From the IMG/VR virus record IMGVR_UViG_3300044302_006339, positions 1 through 30,800 of that record: 30,800 bases of DNA. The stretch is one strand, 5' to 3'. The translations under genes and the position numbers were made by a program. Below are positions 15,222-21,560 of the stretch, in pieces. Positions within the stretch are counted from its first letter, which is position 1. Each line of letters begins with the position of its first letter. The notes beneath the pieces are model-generated. The model saw only the letters and a list, made by a program, of their open reading frames with translations. It made no database searches and was not told the origin of the DNA. This stretch comes from a virus.

Positions 15222-16077
15222 GTCCAGCTACCTCGTCACGTTGGGCTTTTCGCTTCATTGCCAGCTTTGTCCAGTTGCGCCGTAGCGCGGCCGGAGATTC
15301 GATATTGCCGCTCCAGAAAGAGTCAGCCATTGCGAATGCGAACAGAGCCTTGATCATCTCTGGCGTTCGCTTGTCCTGCTCTCTGATGAGTCGGATATCG
15401 TTGGCCCAGGTGGTCATGTTTCGATTTGCAGGGGCGTCCCTGCCAAGCCGGTTATCGACAACCTGGGCGATGAGCTCGGCGAGCTCCACGTCGATCTCGT
15501 ATCCGAACTTTGTTCCGGAGGGATTTTGGACGGCGGCGCCTTCCACGGTTTTGGAAGTGGATTTTTTCTTGCCGGAATTCTTCGAGGAATAATCCGTAGG
15601 ATTATTACTTTGTCTTTTGTCTTTTAATTGATCGGAATTACTGTTCTCTAAAGGAACAGAATTACTGTTCACTGAACAGTAAGTTGAGTTTTTGTTCACT
15701 CGCAGGTTCTGACGGCCATCCGTCGCCTTTTCTCGGAAGCTCCATTGCTCGGTTTTCGTGTTGATCTTGAGCTCTCCCCGGCTACCTCCCCGACGGATCA
15801 GAACGCCAGCCTCGAGCAGTTCAGCAACCACCGTCGAACACCGCTGACGGCTCATGCCGGTGATCTTTGCAAGAAGCCCTCCCGGCACCTTCCCTTTCGG
15901 CTTTTGCCAGCCATAGGTGGCACGGATAACGCCCCACACAACGCGCTGCTGAGTCGCTGTCAGCGGGTGTGATGCCAAGCCCTCGGCCAGAGCATTAACC
16001 ACACGGCAGTAGCCGTCACCAAGCGTGGGCTCGTCATCCATTTGCTGCTCCGGATTGAACTGTATGACCTTGCCCAT
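15133..16077 (-). CDS. Replication initiator, lambda O-like
   Basis: A protein of about 314 residues. Residues 5-105 are the phage replication protein O winged-helix domain: LTATQQRVVWGVIRATYGWQK, GLLAKITGMSRQRCSTVVAELL and GVLIRRGGSRGELKIN. It binds iterons in the origin. Residues 115-165 are a low-complexity Asn/Ser/Lys linker that coincides with an AT-rich repeat region in the DNA, probably the origin itself. The C-terminal part would contact P. The ATG at 16077 overlaps the upstream antirepressor stop as TGATG. Confidence 0.88.
   Translation of the reverse strand: MGKVIQFNPEQQMDDEPTLGDGYCRVVNALAEGLASHPLTATQQRVVWGVIRATYGWQKPKGKVPGGLLAKITGMSRQRCSTVVAELLEAGVLIRRGGSRGELKINTKTEQWSFREKATDGRQNLRVNKNSTYCSVNSNSVPLENSNSDQLKDKRQSNNPTDYSSKNSGKKKSTSKTVEGAAVQNPSGTKFGYEIDVELAELIAQVVDNRLGRDAPANRNMTTWANDIRLIREQDKRTPEMIKALFAFAMADSFWSGNIESPAALRRNWTKLAMKRKAQRDEVAGHGKHQSGSRPNHELDKQLTDPGYAIDNWD
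15600..15695. other. Putative phage replication origin inside O
   Basis: This AT-rich stretch inside a GC-rich gene contains GAATTACTGTTC at 15635-15646 and again at 15659-15670, 24 bases apart, and a perfect inverted pair TTACTGTTCA / TGAACAGTAA at 15662-15682 around one central base. An adjacent T/A-rich stretch (15601-15632) could be the unwinding element. The lambda origin is likewise a set of iterons within the O gene. Confidence 0.68.
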
Positions 16078-16823
16078 CACGCCACCTTGTCCATTGCTTT
16101 ATCGTGAGTGAACTGGCCGTCCCATGTTTGCTTCATGGGCAGCTGGCCGGCGAGGTAGTATTTGTGGATCTGGCTGGCGCCCTTGTGCAGAAGGACGGGT
16201 GTGGACCGCAGCATTACCTGGCCATTGCTGCGAGGGATGTTGCTCTGCCGCTCCGTCAGGTAGTTGTCTCGGGCATAGGACGTCGCTCGCCAGTTGCCGA
16301 CTGCGTCCTTGTAGAGCCACTTGCGCTGTTCCAGCAGCTGGCAGATACGCTGGCAGTTCACGCCATTCAGGCGCTTGGAAAATTCAACCGGCGTCATGCC
16401 GTCGGCGAACAGGTTCTCGAGGGACTGGATTTGTAGTGACTGCTGATCATTCGCAAGCTTCAGGGTTTGGTTCTGCTCCACCTGGTCAGCCCAGGCCCTC
16501 GCCGCAATGGCCGGGTTGGTGAAATCAGGGAGGTTGGCGGCTTTCTGTTCGAGCTCCTGCCACCGATCAACCACAGCCGCGGTGAATTCCGGGGACAGCC
16601 GGGCAACCAGAACCAGAGAATCCCGCTTGTTGAAACGGTACTCCTGGTAAAGATTCCCCTTGTGCTCAAAATCTAACCCCTCCAATGGAGAGGTTAAAAT
16701 TCGGTCAGCCGCCAGCCTTTCAGCAGATCGTTTGACGTTGTCGTGACGACTGCCGGTAAGCTCCGCGATCTCGCGGCTGCTCATCGTTGGGCTACTGTTG
16801 CCACTTAGTATTAGGTCAGCCAT
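16077..16823 (-). CDS. Rha / KilAC-type antirepressor-like regulator
   Basis: A protein of about 248 residues with two recognisable parts. Residues 12-95 are Rha-like (MSSREIAELTGSRHDNVKRS, then YRFNKRDSLVLVARLSPEFTAAVVDRW). Residues 140-225 resemble the KilAC/ANT domain (RICQLLEQRKWLYKDAVGNW to LRSTPVLLHKGASQIHKYY). Such proteins inactivate phage repressors or modulate host functions. That is notable because the CI protein here seems unable to self-cleave. The ATG at 16823 has GAGGGA upstream; the ATG two codons earlier overlaps that site. A Rha role in host-factor-dependent growth is the alternative. Confidence 0.85.
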   Translation of the reverse strand: MADLILSGNSSPTMSSREIAELTGSRHDNVKRSAERLAADRILTSPLEGLDFEHKGNLYQEYRFNKRDSLVLVARLSPEFTAAVVDRWQELEQKAANLPDFTNPAIAARAWADQVEQNQTLKLANDQQSLQIQSLENLFADGMTPVEFSKRLNGVNCQRICQLLEQRKWLYKDAVGNWRATSYARDNYLTERQSNIPRSNGQVMLRSTPVLLHKGASQIHKYYLAGQLPMKQTWDGQFTHDKAMDKVA

Positions 16824-16843
16824 AATCATTCCCTCTTGGACGT

Positions 16844-16881
16844 ATCCCGCCGAGGTGTTGTCGCACCGTTTGAGGCGGGAT
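16844..16881. repeat. Inverted repeat between rusA and antirepressor gene
   Basis: ATCCCGCC (16844-16851) and GGCGGGAT (16874-16881) form a perfect eight-pair stem around a 22-base loop, in the 65-base gap between the two genes. There is no T-run on either side, so it may be an RNA processing or attenuation structure or a protein site rather than a terminator. Confidence 0.45.
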
Positions 16882-16888
16882 TTCTCGT

Positions 16889-17293
16889 TTAGGCCTCTGG
16901 CCCATCTTCCCGAATCGTTACCACGACCATTCCTCCTGGATGGGTCTGATCCCTCATCAGTCTCGGGTGGATCCGAAAATTCCGGTCATCAATCTTCAAG
17001 GCGTCCGCCAGCCCATCCCTGCCACTCTTAAAACTGGCAACCAGGTTGTCGTCATCACGCCGGCGGGCATCCGGTGGGTAGAAATCGATAAAGACGTGGA
17101 TGCAACCGCCAGCAGCGACCACATCACGAAGGCGCTTAACGTCCCAGCTGTGCACCTGTATGGCATTGAGTGTCCGGATCTTGGCCGCCCATCGGTATCC
17201 GCGGACCACTTCGCACCGGCGTCGCCAGTGAGTTCGTGAATTGGGGCTCAACACCTTGTCAGGCCATTTCAGTGATACGCGCATATCAGCCAT
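16889..17293 (-). CDS. rusA: RusA-like Holliday junction resolvase
   Basis: A protein of about 134 residues that cleaves four-way junctions during phage recombination and replication. It has the core FYPPDARRRDDDNLVASFKS (Asp80, Asp82, Asn83, Lys89), then DGLADALKIDDRNF (Asp102, Asp103), the acidic cluster that holds the catalytic metal. The Lys lies at +7 from the DxDN Asp rather than +4 as in E. coli RusA, an arrangement also found in other phage members. The ATG at 17293 has GGCGGAG upstream; the longer start at 17338 falls inside a palindrome and lacks a ribosome site. Confidence 0.87.
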   Translation of the reverse strand: MADMRVSLKWPDKVLSPNSRTHWRRRCEVVRGYRWAAKIRTLNAIQVHSWDVKRLRDVVAAGGCIHVFIDFYPPDARRRDDDNLVASFKSGRDGLADALKIDDRNFRIHPRLMRDQTHPGGMVVVTIREDGPEA

Positions 17294-17336
17294 GTTTTCT
17301 CCGCCGTGCCTGGTTCTGTATTTCCAAAGTTGTTCC

Positions 17337-17354
17337 AACGTGACATGTCACGTT
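17337..17354. promoter_or_regulatory. Perfect 18-bp palindrome upstream of rusA
   Basis: AACGTGACATGTCACGTT is its own reverse complement and lies 44 bases before the rusA start in a 180-base region without a convincing long gene. The 14-base core CGTGACATGTCACG occurs again at 23542-23555. A protein-binding site is a reasonable guess. A 14-codon ORF with GAAGGGGTG upstream (ATG at about 17392) also ends here. Confidence 0.6.
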
Positions 17355-17472
17355 TTCGCTTCTGGCATTTCGGGCTCCGTTGTCATCGTCATCACCCCTT
17401 CAGTTGTCGAACCCGAAGAAAGGGCCTGTGTGGCAAGCCCTTTCCGGCTTCGTGCTCTTGCGAGCAATTGGT

Positions 17473-17808
17473 TCAGTTTGTGGTGGGTCCGCGTATGCCG
17501 TTGCTGGCCAGGCCAACCGCACCCCCGGGCGGTACTGCATCGAGACGGTGAACGATCTTTGTGTTGGAGCTACCACCCCCAATCGCGATCACCCCGCCGG
17601 GTGACTCTGGCAATCGTTCCAGTGCCCGCGTGTCGGACTGGACGGTGCCGTTATCGGTTGCGGTATCCGCAATCAGTTCGGTGGAATCATCCACAGTGGT
17701 GAAAGCCGGAACTTCTGAGCCTTCAGCCGCCGGCACGGATGCCAGCAAGAACAGCGCGACTGCCACGAAGACGATTGCCAGAATATTTTTCAGGCTCAGT
17801 CCCATCAT
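17473..17808 (-). CDS. Exported small protein, unknown
   Basis: A 111-residue protein with a clear signal peptide (LKNILAIVFVAVALFLLAS, probable cleavage after VPAAEGS-like residues near 30). The mature part is acidic and Thr/Ser-rich, then Gly-rich (GGVIAIGGGSSNTK), and no domain is recognised. The ATG at 17808 has GAGGAAC seven bases upstream; the next codon is also ATG. It lies in the early-right operon where lambda has cII. An exported early protein is unusual and may act in the envelope, for example against superinfection, but this is speculation. Confidence 0.68.
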   Translation of the reverse strand: MMGLSLKNILAIVFVAVALFLLASVPAAEGSEVPAFTTVDDSTELIADTATDNGTVQSDTRALERLPESPGGVIAIGGGSSNTKIVHRLDAVPPGGAVGLASNGIRGPTTN

Positions 17809-17907
17809 GTGCGTTCCTCGCGTTCAGTTGCCGGGCTTTAAGGCGGGCCCGGAGTCGCCTCGTTAATGCGTGAAGTCCGCTGACAGGTATTGCCCCGCCT
17901 GCCCCCT

Positions 17908-18069
17908 TCACGCCACCTGGGCTCGGCCACTACTGGACGCCTCACGGCGTTCTACAAGTTCGCAACCATCGTTTCTTGATGCGGGCCGGTCGCTGGCCGG
18001 CATTGCCGCGGGCAATGTGCAGCCTTGTGAGTGAGGCAATCCCCTGCACTGGGTCGCTTGATTCCGCAT
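17908..18069 (-). CDS. Possible 53-residue protein in cro leader region
   Basis: An ATG at 18069 opens 53 codons in a region otherwise lacking genes. The product is Cys-containing and polar, with PASDRPASRNDGCELVERRE and a C-terminus rich in Ser, Arg and Ala. It has a loose feel of the Ash-type small phage proteins, but I cannot confirm that. There is no good Shine-Dalgarno sequence, and the ATG lies within one arm of a long hairpin. Its TGA overlaps a GTG that opens a further 62-codon frame (17723-17911), which overlaps the exported protein's signal peptide. Treat as tentative. Confidence 0.4.
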   Translation of the reverse strand: MRNQATQCRGLPHSQGCTLPAAMPASDRPASRNDGCELVERREASSSGRAQVA

Positions 18070-18151
18070 CCGTGGAGGGCTCTACCTGACGCGACAGATT
18101 GGGGACCTGTCAGGTCATCCTTGGCTTAGGGAGTAGAGCCCTCCCGGATGC
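18066..18151. repeat. Long hairpin in region downstream of cro
   Basis: GCATCCGTGGAGGGCTCTAC (18066-18085) pairs with 18133-18151 over 19 positions with one bulged base, enclosing 47 bases. The loop holds its own CCTGAC / GTCAGG pair (18085-18090, 18109-18114). Smaller hairpins follow toward 18000: CATTGCC-GCG-GGCAATG near 17999-18017. On the minus strand this is the RNA after cro, so a riboregulator, attenuator or small RNA is possible. Confidence 0.55.
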
Positions 18152-18236
18152 GCCCTGCTTCCAGGGCAAAACACTGTTAATCTATTCAGTACCCAAAACC
18201 CCATTACTTACATCACCAAAAATGGGGAAAATGAAA

Positions 18237-18461
18237 TCATGCAGCTGCGCCCTCATCTCCGAAGACGAGGACATAACGACTCATGACACGATCAGGGGTT
18301 ACGTCAGAGCTCGCTTTCTCAAGGCGCTCAGCCAAAGAAGATGAAGGAGATCGATGATTACCGGCCAGTTGCCATAGATAACCAACGGTCGTCTTCGCTT
18401 TCTTCGCAACCTGATCGCGCTCCTGGTCGCTGGCGAGGGTTATCCACTGCTTAACATTCAT
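18237..18461 (-). CDS. Cro-like / YdaS-like HTH protein
   Basis: A protein of about 74 residues with a compact helix-turn-helix (ITLASDQERDQVAKKAKTT, VGYLWQLAGNHRSPSSSLAERLEKA), similar to Cro and YdaS-type proteins. It is divergent from the CI-like gene and is the first gene of the early-right transcript, the position of cro. It should bind the shared operators and lock the lytic state. The ATG at 18461 follows AAGGG; a GTG one codon upstream is possible. The predicted promoter lies 30-60 bases upstream. Confidence 0.82.
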   Translation of the reverse strand: MNVKQWITLASDQERDQVAKKAKTTVGYLWQLAGNHRSPSSSLAERLEKASSDVTPDRVMSRYVLVFGDEGAAA

Positions 18462-18475
18462 CACTCGACCCTTTT

Positions 18476-18543
18476 ACTTTAGCGGTGTGATAAAGTTACC
18501 GCCTGCCGTTTTTAGCGTCAAGCACATTTATCTTTCTGCTAAA
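18476..18543. promoter_or_regulatory. cI-cro control region: pR and operators
   Basis: On the minus strand TTGACG (18521-18516) is 17 bases from TAACTT (18498-18493), a candidate pR for cro. ACTTTA (18476-18481) and TAAAGT (18491-18496) form an inverted pair over the -10 region. Further half-sites of the GCTAAA/TTTAGC type occur at about 18511-18516 and 18538-18543. The same half-sites recur at the left promoter near 19571-19635. The cI promoter itself is weak and not clearly identified. Confidence 0.68.
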
Positions 18544-18561
18544 TAAAGCGAAAATCTGCGC

Positions 18562-19506
18562 ATGGATATAAACGGCATCAGAAAAGAAAATTTGCGTGTG
18601 ATGATTGAGCAGGCTGGCGGCCGGCAGGCTTTTCTCGCCAAGGTTGGCCGATCCGATTCACAGATCAGCCAGCTATTAAGCAATTCTGGAAAAGCCCGCA
18701 ATATTGGCAATGAGCTAGCAAGAGATTTTGAGAGACTCTGCGGGTACCCCGAGGGGTTCATGGATAGTCGCCGCCCCCTGTACTCTGTCCAGAATCCAGA
18801 TGGAAGCGTTATTTACAAAAGAACAAGGATGGGACCTCAGACTGGCAAGAAGCGGAGCCAGGGTGCAGTAGAGAACGAAACCGATTTTGCCCTAATCTCA
18901 CCTGGAGCGCCGGAGCGAGAAGAGAGCCAAATGCCGGACTTTTATTTCGAAGAACCCGGCGGCCAAACCAGAATGATCGTCGACGCGAAGAGATACGAGC
19001 GCGACCCCAAAGCAGCTGCGTTCCGAAGAGAGATGGAGAGAGAAATAGAGGACCTGCTGAGCGGAATCTCTATGGATGCGGTACCTCTTGTATTTCTACC
19101 CCCATATCGCGTAGAGGCATGCGAAGCGTCTCCCTCAGGATTCAAGGTCTCTCTTTCCGATTCTTATAGGCGCCCCTTCACTGCCTCTTCCGTGCCAGCC
19201 CATAGCAGAGGGCATGCGCGAATCGGGTTTACACTGGTCTCAGATGAAGCCATGAAGCCTCTGATTAGTGCGGGCGACATGGTGGTCATATCCCCTCTTG
19301 GAGACCAGAAGATCAAAGGCGGAAGCATCTACGCCGTTCAGATCCAGGCAGAGATAAAGATCTGCAGGCTATTCACCAAACCGAACGGAAGCCTACGGAT
19401 TGTCAGCGACAACCCGCAATTCCCAGAGGAACAGGTGGACCGAAACGACCTTGATAAGATAACGATAATAGGGGAAGTCATCTGGAGAGAAGGCAGGATC
19501 CGATAA
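18562..19506 (+). CDS. CI-type repressor with S24 fold lacking the catalytic Ser
   Basis: A 314-residue lysogeny repressor. Residues 8-70 form an HTH domain (VMIEQAGGRQAFLAKVGRSD, ISQLLSNSGKARNIGNELARDFERLCG). A long linker of about 130 residues follows. Residues 205-314 are the S24/LexA-like dimerisation domain (GHARIGFTLV, KPLISAGDMVVISP, GGSIYAVQIQ). Where active family members have the Ser of the (G)DSM motif, this protein has DEAM (Ala230); the partner Lys is present (Lys266, in EIKICRL). No Ala-Gly cleavage site is evident. It therefore probably cannot cleave itself in response to RecA, so induction may use an antirepressor. No strong ribosome site precedes the ATG. Confidence 0.9.
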   Translation: MDINGIRKENLRVMIEQAGGRQAFLAKVGRSDSQISQLLSNSGKARNIGNELARDFERLCGYPEGFMDSRRPLYSVQNPDGSVIYKRTRMGPQTGKKRSQGAVENETDFALISPGAPEREESQMPDFYFEEPGGQTRMIVDAKRYERDPKAAAFRREMEREIEDLLSGISMDAVPLVFLPPYRVEACEASPSGFKVSLSDSYRRPFTASSVPAHSRGHARIGFTLVSDEAMKPLISAGDMVVISPLGDQKIKGGSIYAVQIQAEIKICRLFTKPNGSLRIVSDNPQFPEEQVDRNDLDKITIIGEVIWREGRIR

Positions 19507-19526
19507 ACACCAGACACAATCACACC

Positions 19527-19554
19527 TAAAAGCCCGCCCCTGGCGGGTTTTTTT
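19527..19554 (+). terminator. Terminator after cI
   Basis: CCCGCC, loop CCT, GGCGGG and TTTTTTT form a compact rho-independent terminator 27 bases after the repressor stop. The A-run on the left side could also let it act on leftward transcripts. Confidence 0.87.
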
Positions 19555-19570
19555 ATGCCCGCTTAACTTT

Positions 19571-19635
19571 TTGCTAAAGTTTTTCTGTATTTTGTTGACG
19601 AATCTTTATCGTGTTGCTAAATTTATTTTAAGCAA
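19571..19635 (+). promoter_or_regulatory. Left-operon promoter (pL-like) with operators
   Basis: TTGACG (19595-19600), a 17-base spacer and TAAATT (19618-19623) give a good promoter for the gene at 19653. An imperfect palindrome, TTGCTAAA to TTAAGCAA (19614-19635), covers the -10. A second site with AACTTT-TTGCT-AAAGTT spans about 19565-19581. Both carry the ACTTTAGC-type half-site of the cI-cro region, so CI and Cro probably control both promoters. Confidence 0.72.
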
Positions 19636-19652
19636 ACACGGAGTTCAATAAA

Positions 19653-20054
19653 ATGCCACGCAGAACACACCAATACGAGCACATGGAGCCGGAGCTGGGT
19701 GATACCAGTCACCTATCCCCGCGTCAGCGCGATGTTGTTGACCTTCTCCGCAAGGGCAAGAGCAATCCCGAGATCGCCGCCGAGCTGGGGATCACCCTCG
19801 ATACTGCAGCCAGCCACGTAGACGCCCTGAAAGATCGGTTCTGCGCCATCAACAAGCAGGATCTGATCTGCCAAATGTGGATTCACGGCATTCTTGAGCG
19901 CCCACGGATGATGAGCCTAGTTGCTTTCCTGCTTTGCACTCTCGCTGCGCTGCCTTTCGCAAGGAATCCTGTCCGTCCCGCCCCTCAAGGCAGGCCCAAA
20001 GTAGCTGTCATGTACCGCATTAACCGCCAAGAGATCTCTGGGGTGCTGTCATGA
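19653..20054 (+). CDS. LuxR-type HTH protein with C-terminal hydrophobic helix
   Basis: A 133-residue protein. Residues 21-80 are a LuxR/GerE-type HTH (LSPRQRDVVDLLRKGKSNPE, IAAELGITLDTAASHVDALK). Residues 86-103 are hydrophobic (MMSLVAFLLCTLAALPF), possibly a membrane anchor, followed by a basic tail. It lacks any receiver or sensor domain. It is the first gene after the operator-controlled left promoter, the position of N in lambda, so it may regulate later genes or host genes. ACGGAG precedes the ATG by 10 bases. It overlaps the next gene as ATGA. Confidence 0.82.
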   Translation: MPRRTHQYEHMEPELGDTSHLSPRQRDVVDLLRKGKSNPEIAAELGITLDTAASHVDALKDRFCAINKQDLICQMWIHGILERPRMMSLVAFLLCTLAALPFARNPVRPAPQGRPKVAVMYRINRQEISGVLS

Positions 20055-20323
20055 GCAATGTATCTATCGAACAAGTAAGGGCGGCAGCTTCAGAAATTGG
20101 CGCAGCCGTGAACTACGAGCCTCAGTTTGGCCTTTTGGACGCCTGGACGCCGGACGGGATGGTTTTCAGTTGCAACAGCCGGCACTGCGTTACTCATCAT
20201 TTTCTTAAAGGCCACCTGTATCAGCAAAAGCTGGCGGATCTGCTGAGCGATATCGAGTTCGGCATCGAGCCCTGCGATGACGAAGATTGCGAGATCTGTA
20301 CTGGTGAGGTGGCGGAATCATGA
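20051..20323 (+). CDS. Small acidic Cys-rich protein, unknown
   Basis: A 90-residue protein with CNSRHCVTHHF in the middle and CDDEDCEICTGE at the C-terminus, which together could bind a metal ion. The N-terminus is a helix (IEQVRAAASEIGAAVNY). It is coupled to the LuxR-like gene by ATGA and followed at once by a terminator hairpin. No family recognised. Confidence 0.7.
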   Translation: MSNVSIEQVRAAASEIGAAVNYEPQFGLLDAWTPDGMVFSCNSRHCVTHHFLKGHLYQQKLADLLSDIEFGIEPCDDEDCEICTGEVAES

Positions 20324-20355
20324 TCAATCCCCTGCTGGCGTTGACGACGCTGTTT

Positions 20356-20389
20356 AAGGGCTGGTCTCCACAGTCAGCCCTTCTTTTTT
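20356..20389 (+). terminator. Terminator in the left operon
   Basis: AAGGGCTG and CAGCCCTT pair over eight bases around an 11-base loop and are followed by CTTTTTT. It separates the first two genes from the rest, so later genes need read-through, antitermination or another promoter. A 31-codon frame (20320-20415), coupled as ATGA to the previous gene, runs through it and is probably not a real protein. Confidence 0.82.
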
Positions 20390-20471
20390 ACGCCGGCGAT
20401 GAGATGCGGCCTTGAGTCGCGACTGACCTCGAAAAGGTTCGTCATTACCAGACACCACAAGGAGAACAAGT

Positions 20472-20921
20472 ATGGCAACGCTCACGATAGAACTTCCGGA
20501 GAAGACGACACAGGGCCAGATGATGCAGGCACTGGATTGCCTTGGGTGCGAACTCCGGCTGGCCCGGGACGGGCGTAACTACATGGCGGTCCCGCGAGTG
20601 CGATCGGCCCGATTGGATCGCACGACCCTGCAGAGCCAGGCCGATATCTTCCGGAAGCAATACAACAAGACCTACAGCGGCGGGTACGTGCTCTTTTGGA
20701 AGGGCAGGCCTGTGGCCTGGAAACAGGAACTGGATCATCCCATCGGCTGGGAGCCTGGCTGTATCGCTCTGGACCAGTATGGGAAGCAGTGGGTCTCAGC
20801 TGGCGGTAATGGCTATGAAGGCTCCATGCGCTGGGAAGCCGTCGAGGCGCAACCCTCAAATGTAACCCGCATGCCGCCGCGAATCCGTGAGGTCCGCCAG
20901 CCGGGCCCGGGCGTGGCGTAA
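20472..20921 (+). CDS. Hypothetical early protein, 149 residues
   Basis: A soluble protein with AAGGAG well placed before the ATG. The N-terminus begins MATLTIELPEKTTQGQMMQA and the centre has a beta-rich, Trp-rich part (YSGGYVLFWKGRPVAWKQEL, GWEPGCIALDQYGKQWVSAG). The C-terminus is Pro/Arg-rich. No family recognised. It is the first gene after the internal terminator and starts a run ending near 25116. No clear promoter is seen in the 80 bases before it. Confidence 0.72.
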   Translation: MATLTIELPEKTTQGQMMQALDCLGCELRLARDGRNYMAVPRVRSARLDRTTLQSQADIFRKQYNKTYSGGYVLFWKGRPVAWKQELDHPIGWEPGCIALDQYGKQWVSAGGNGYEGSMRWEAVEAQPSNVTRMPPRIREVRQPGPGVA

Positions 20922-20937
20922 CCACAAGGAGCAGGTA

Positions 20938-21129
20938 ATGGCACTCATCTTAACGCGCCGGCCCGGAGAGACGATCGTCGTGAAAACGCCGAGCGGTGAA
21001 ATCGTGGAGTTCACGGTGGTCGGCACTAGCGGCCCGCAGGTTCGCCTGGCTATCGATGCACCAAAGCACACGAGCATAGACCGTCGGGAGATCTACGAGC
21101 GCAAGCAGCGGGAGAAGGCACATGGCTGA
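20938..21129 (+). CDS. Phage-encoded CsrA/RsmA-like RNA-binding regulator
   Basis: A 63-residue protein matching CsrA along its length: MALILTRRPGETIVV with the RNA-contacting Leu-Thr-Arg-Arg, strands EIVEFTVVG and QVRLAIDAP, and the second RNA-binding patch IDRREIYERKQ, whose first Arg corresponds to Arg44 of CsrA. It binds GGA motifs in mRNA leaders and blocks or stabilises messages. A phage copy could rewire host carbon metabolism, motility or biofilm genes, or act on phage mRNA. AAGGAGCAGGT precedes the ATG. Its stop overlaps the next gene start by 8 bases. Confidence 0.92.
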   Translation: MALILTRRPGETIVVKTPSGEIVEFTVVGTSGPQVRLAIDAPKHTSIDRREIYERKQREKAHG

Positions 21130-21355
21130 CCCTGTCGTGGTTCAGAAGTATTCCGCCGAACTGCACCAGGTTCTCAAGGATCTGGCCGGCTTGGCAAAGC
21201 TGGCCAGCGCCCCGCTGAACACCTATCAGGCTGCGGTGCGGAATTCGGACGAGCTCCTGAAGCAGATAGAGCGCGAGCCTACGGAGCGAAAGCTCCTCGA
21301 GCAAATTGAAAGCGAATCCACGGAGGACCGTTCCCATGAAAAACAGACTGGCTGA
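21122..21355 (+). CDS. Small helical protein, unknown
   Basis: A 77-residue protein predicted mostly helical ([20 protein letters not shown], then a charged helix [20 protein letters not shown]). No domain recognised. It overlaps the CsrA-like gene at its start and the next gene at its end, so the three are probably translated together. Confidence 0.62.
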   Translation: MADPVVVQKYSAELHQVLKDLAGLAKLASAPLNTYQAAVRNSDELLKQIEREPTERKLLEQIESESTEDRSHEKQTG

Positions 21356-21557
21356 TCTAAATGACCATCTGTTCGCTCAGCTTGAACGCCTGGGCGATGA
21401 AAGCCTTAAGGGTGAAGCTCTTCAGGAAGAGATCGACCGGAGCAAAGCCGTGACCGGAGTCAGCAAGGAGGTGGTTTCCAACGCCAGACTTGTTCTGGAT
21501 GCGGACAAGCACAAGCGTGAATACGGGCTAAAAGACGGCCCGAAGCTTCTGGAGTGA
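21336..21557 (+). CDS. Conserved small phage protein, unknown
   Basis: A 73-residue charged helical protein ([40 protein letters not shown]). Small proteins with this MKNRLxDLxxHLFxxLERL pattern recur in phage and prophage early regions, though without an assigned role as far as I know. The ATG at 21336 has GGAGG eight bases upstream and is preferred to the in-frame start at 21306. The next gene, an HNH protein, starts three bases after its stop. Confidence 0.75.
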   Translation: MKNRLADLNDHLFAQLERLGDESLKGEALQEEIDRSKAVTGVSKEVVSNARLVLDADKHKREYGLKDGPKLLE

Positions 21558-21560
21558 GTC

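Noticed and set aside
17723-17911. 62-codon minus-strand frame with GTG start coupled to the 53-codon frame
   Set aside because: It overlaps the signal-peptide region of the better supported exported protein by 86 bases and is Arg/Ala-rich like an out-of-frame translation; kept only as an alternative.
17930-18160. Possible tRNA in the structured region downstream of cro
   Set aside because: The hairpins do not form a cloverleaf and no T-loop (GTTCRA) or anticodon arm is visible on either strand.
20320-20415. 31-codon frame starting with ATGA coupling after the 90-residue gene
   Set aside because: It runs through a strong terminator hairpin and T-run, so its sequence is explained by the terminator.
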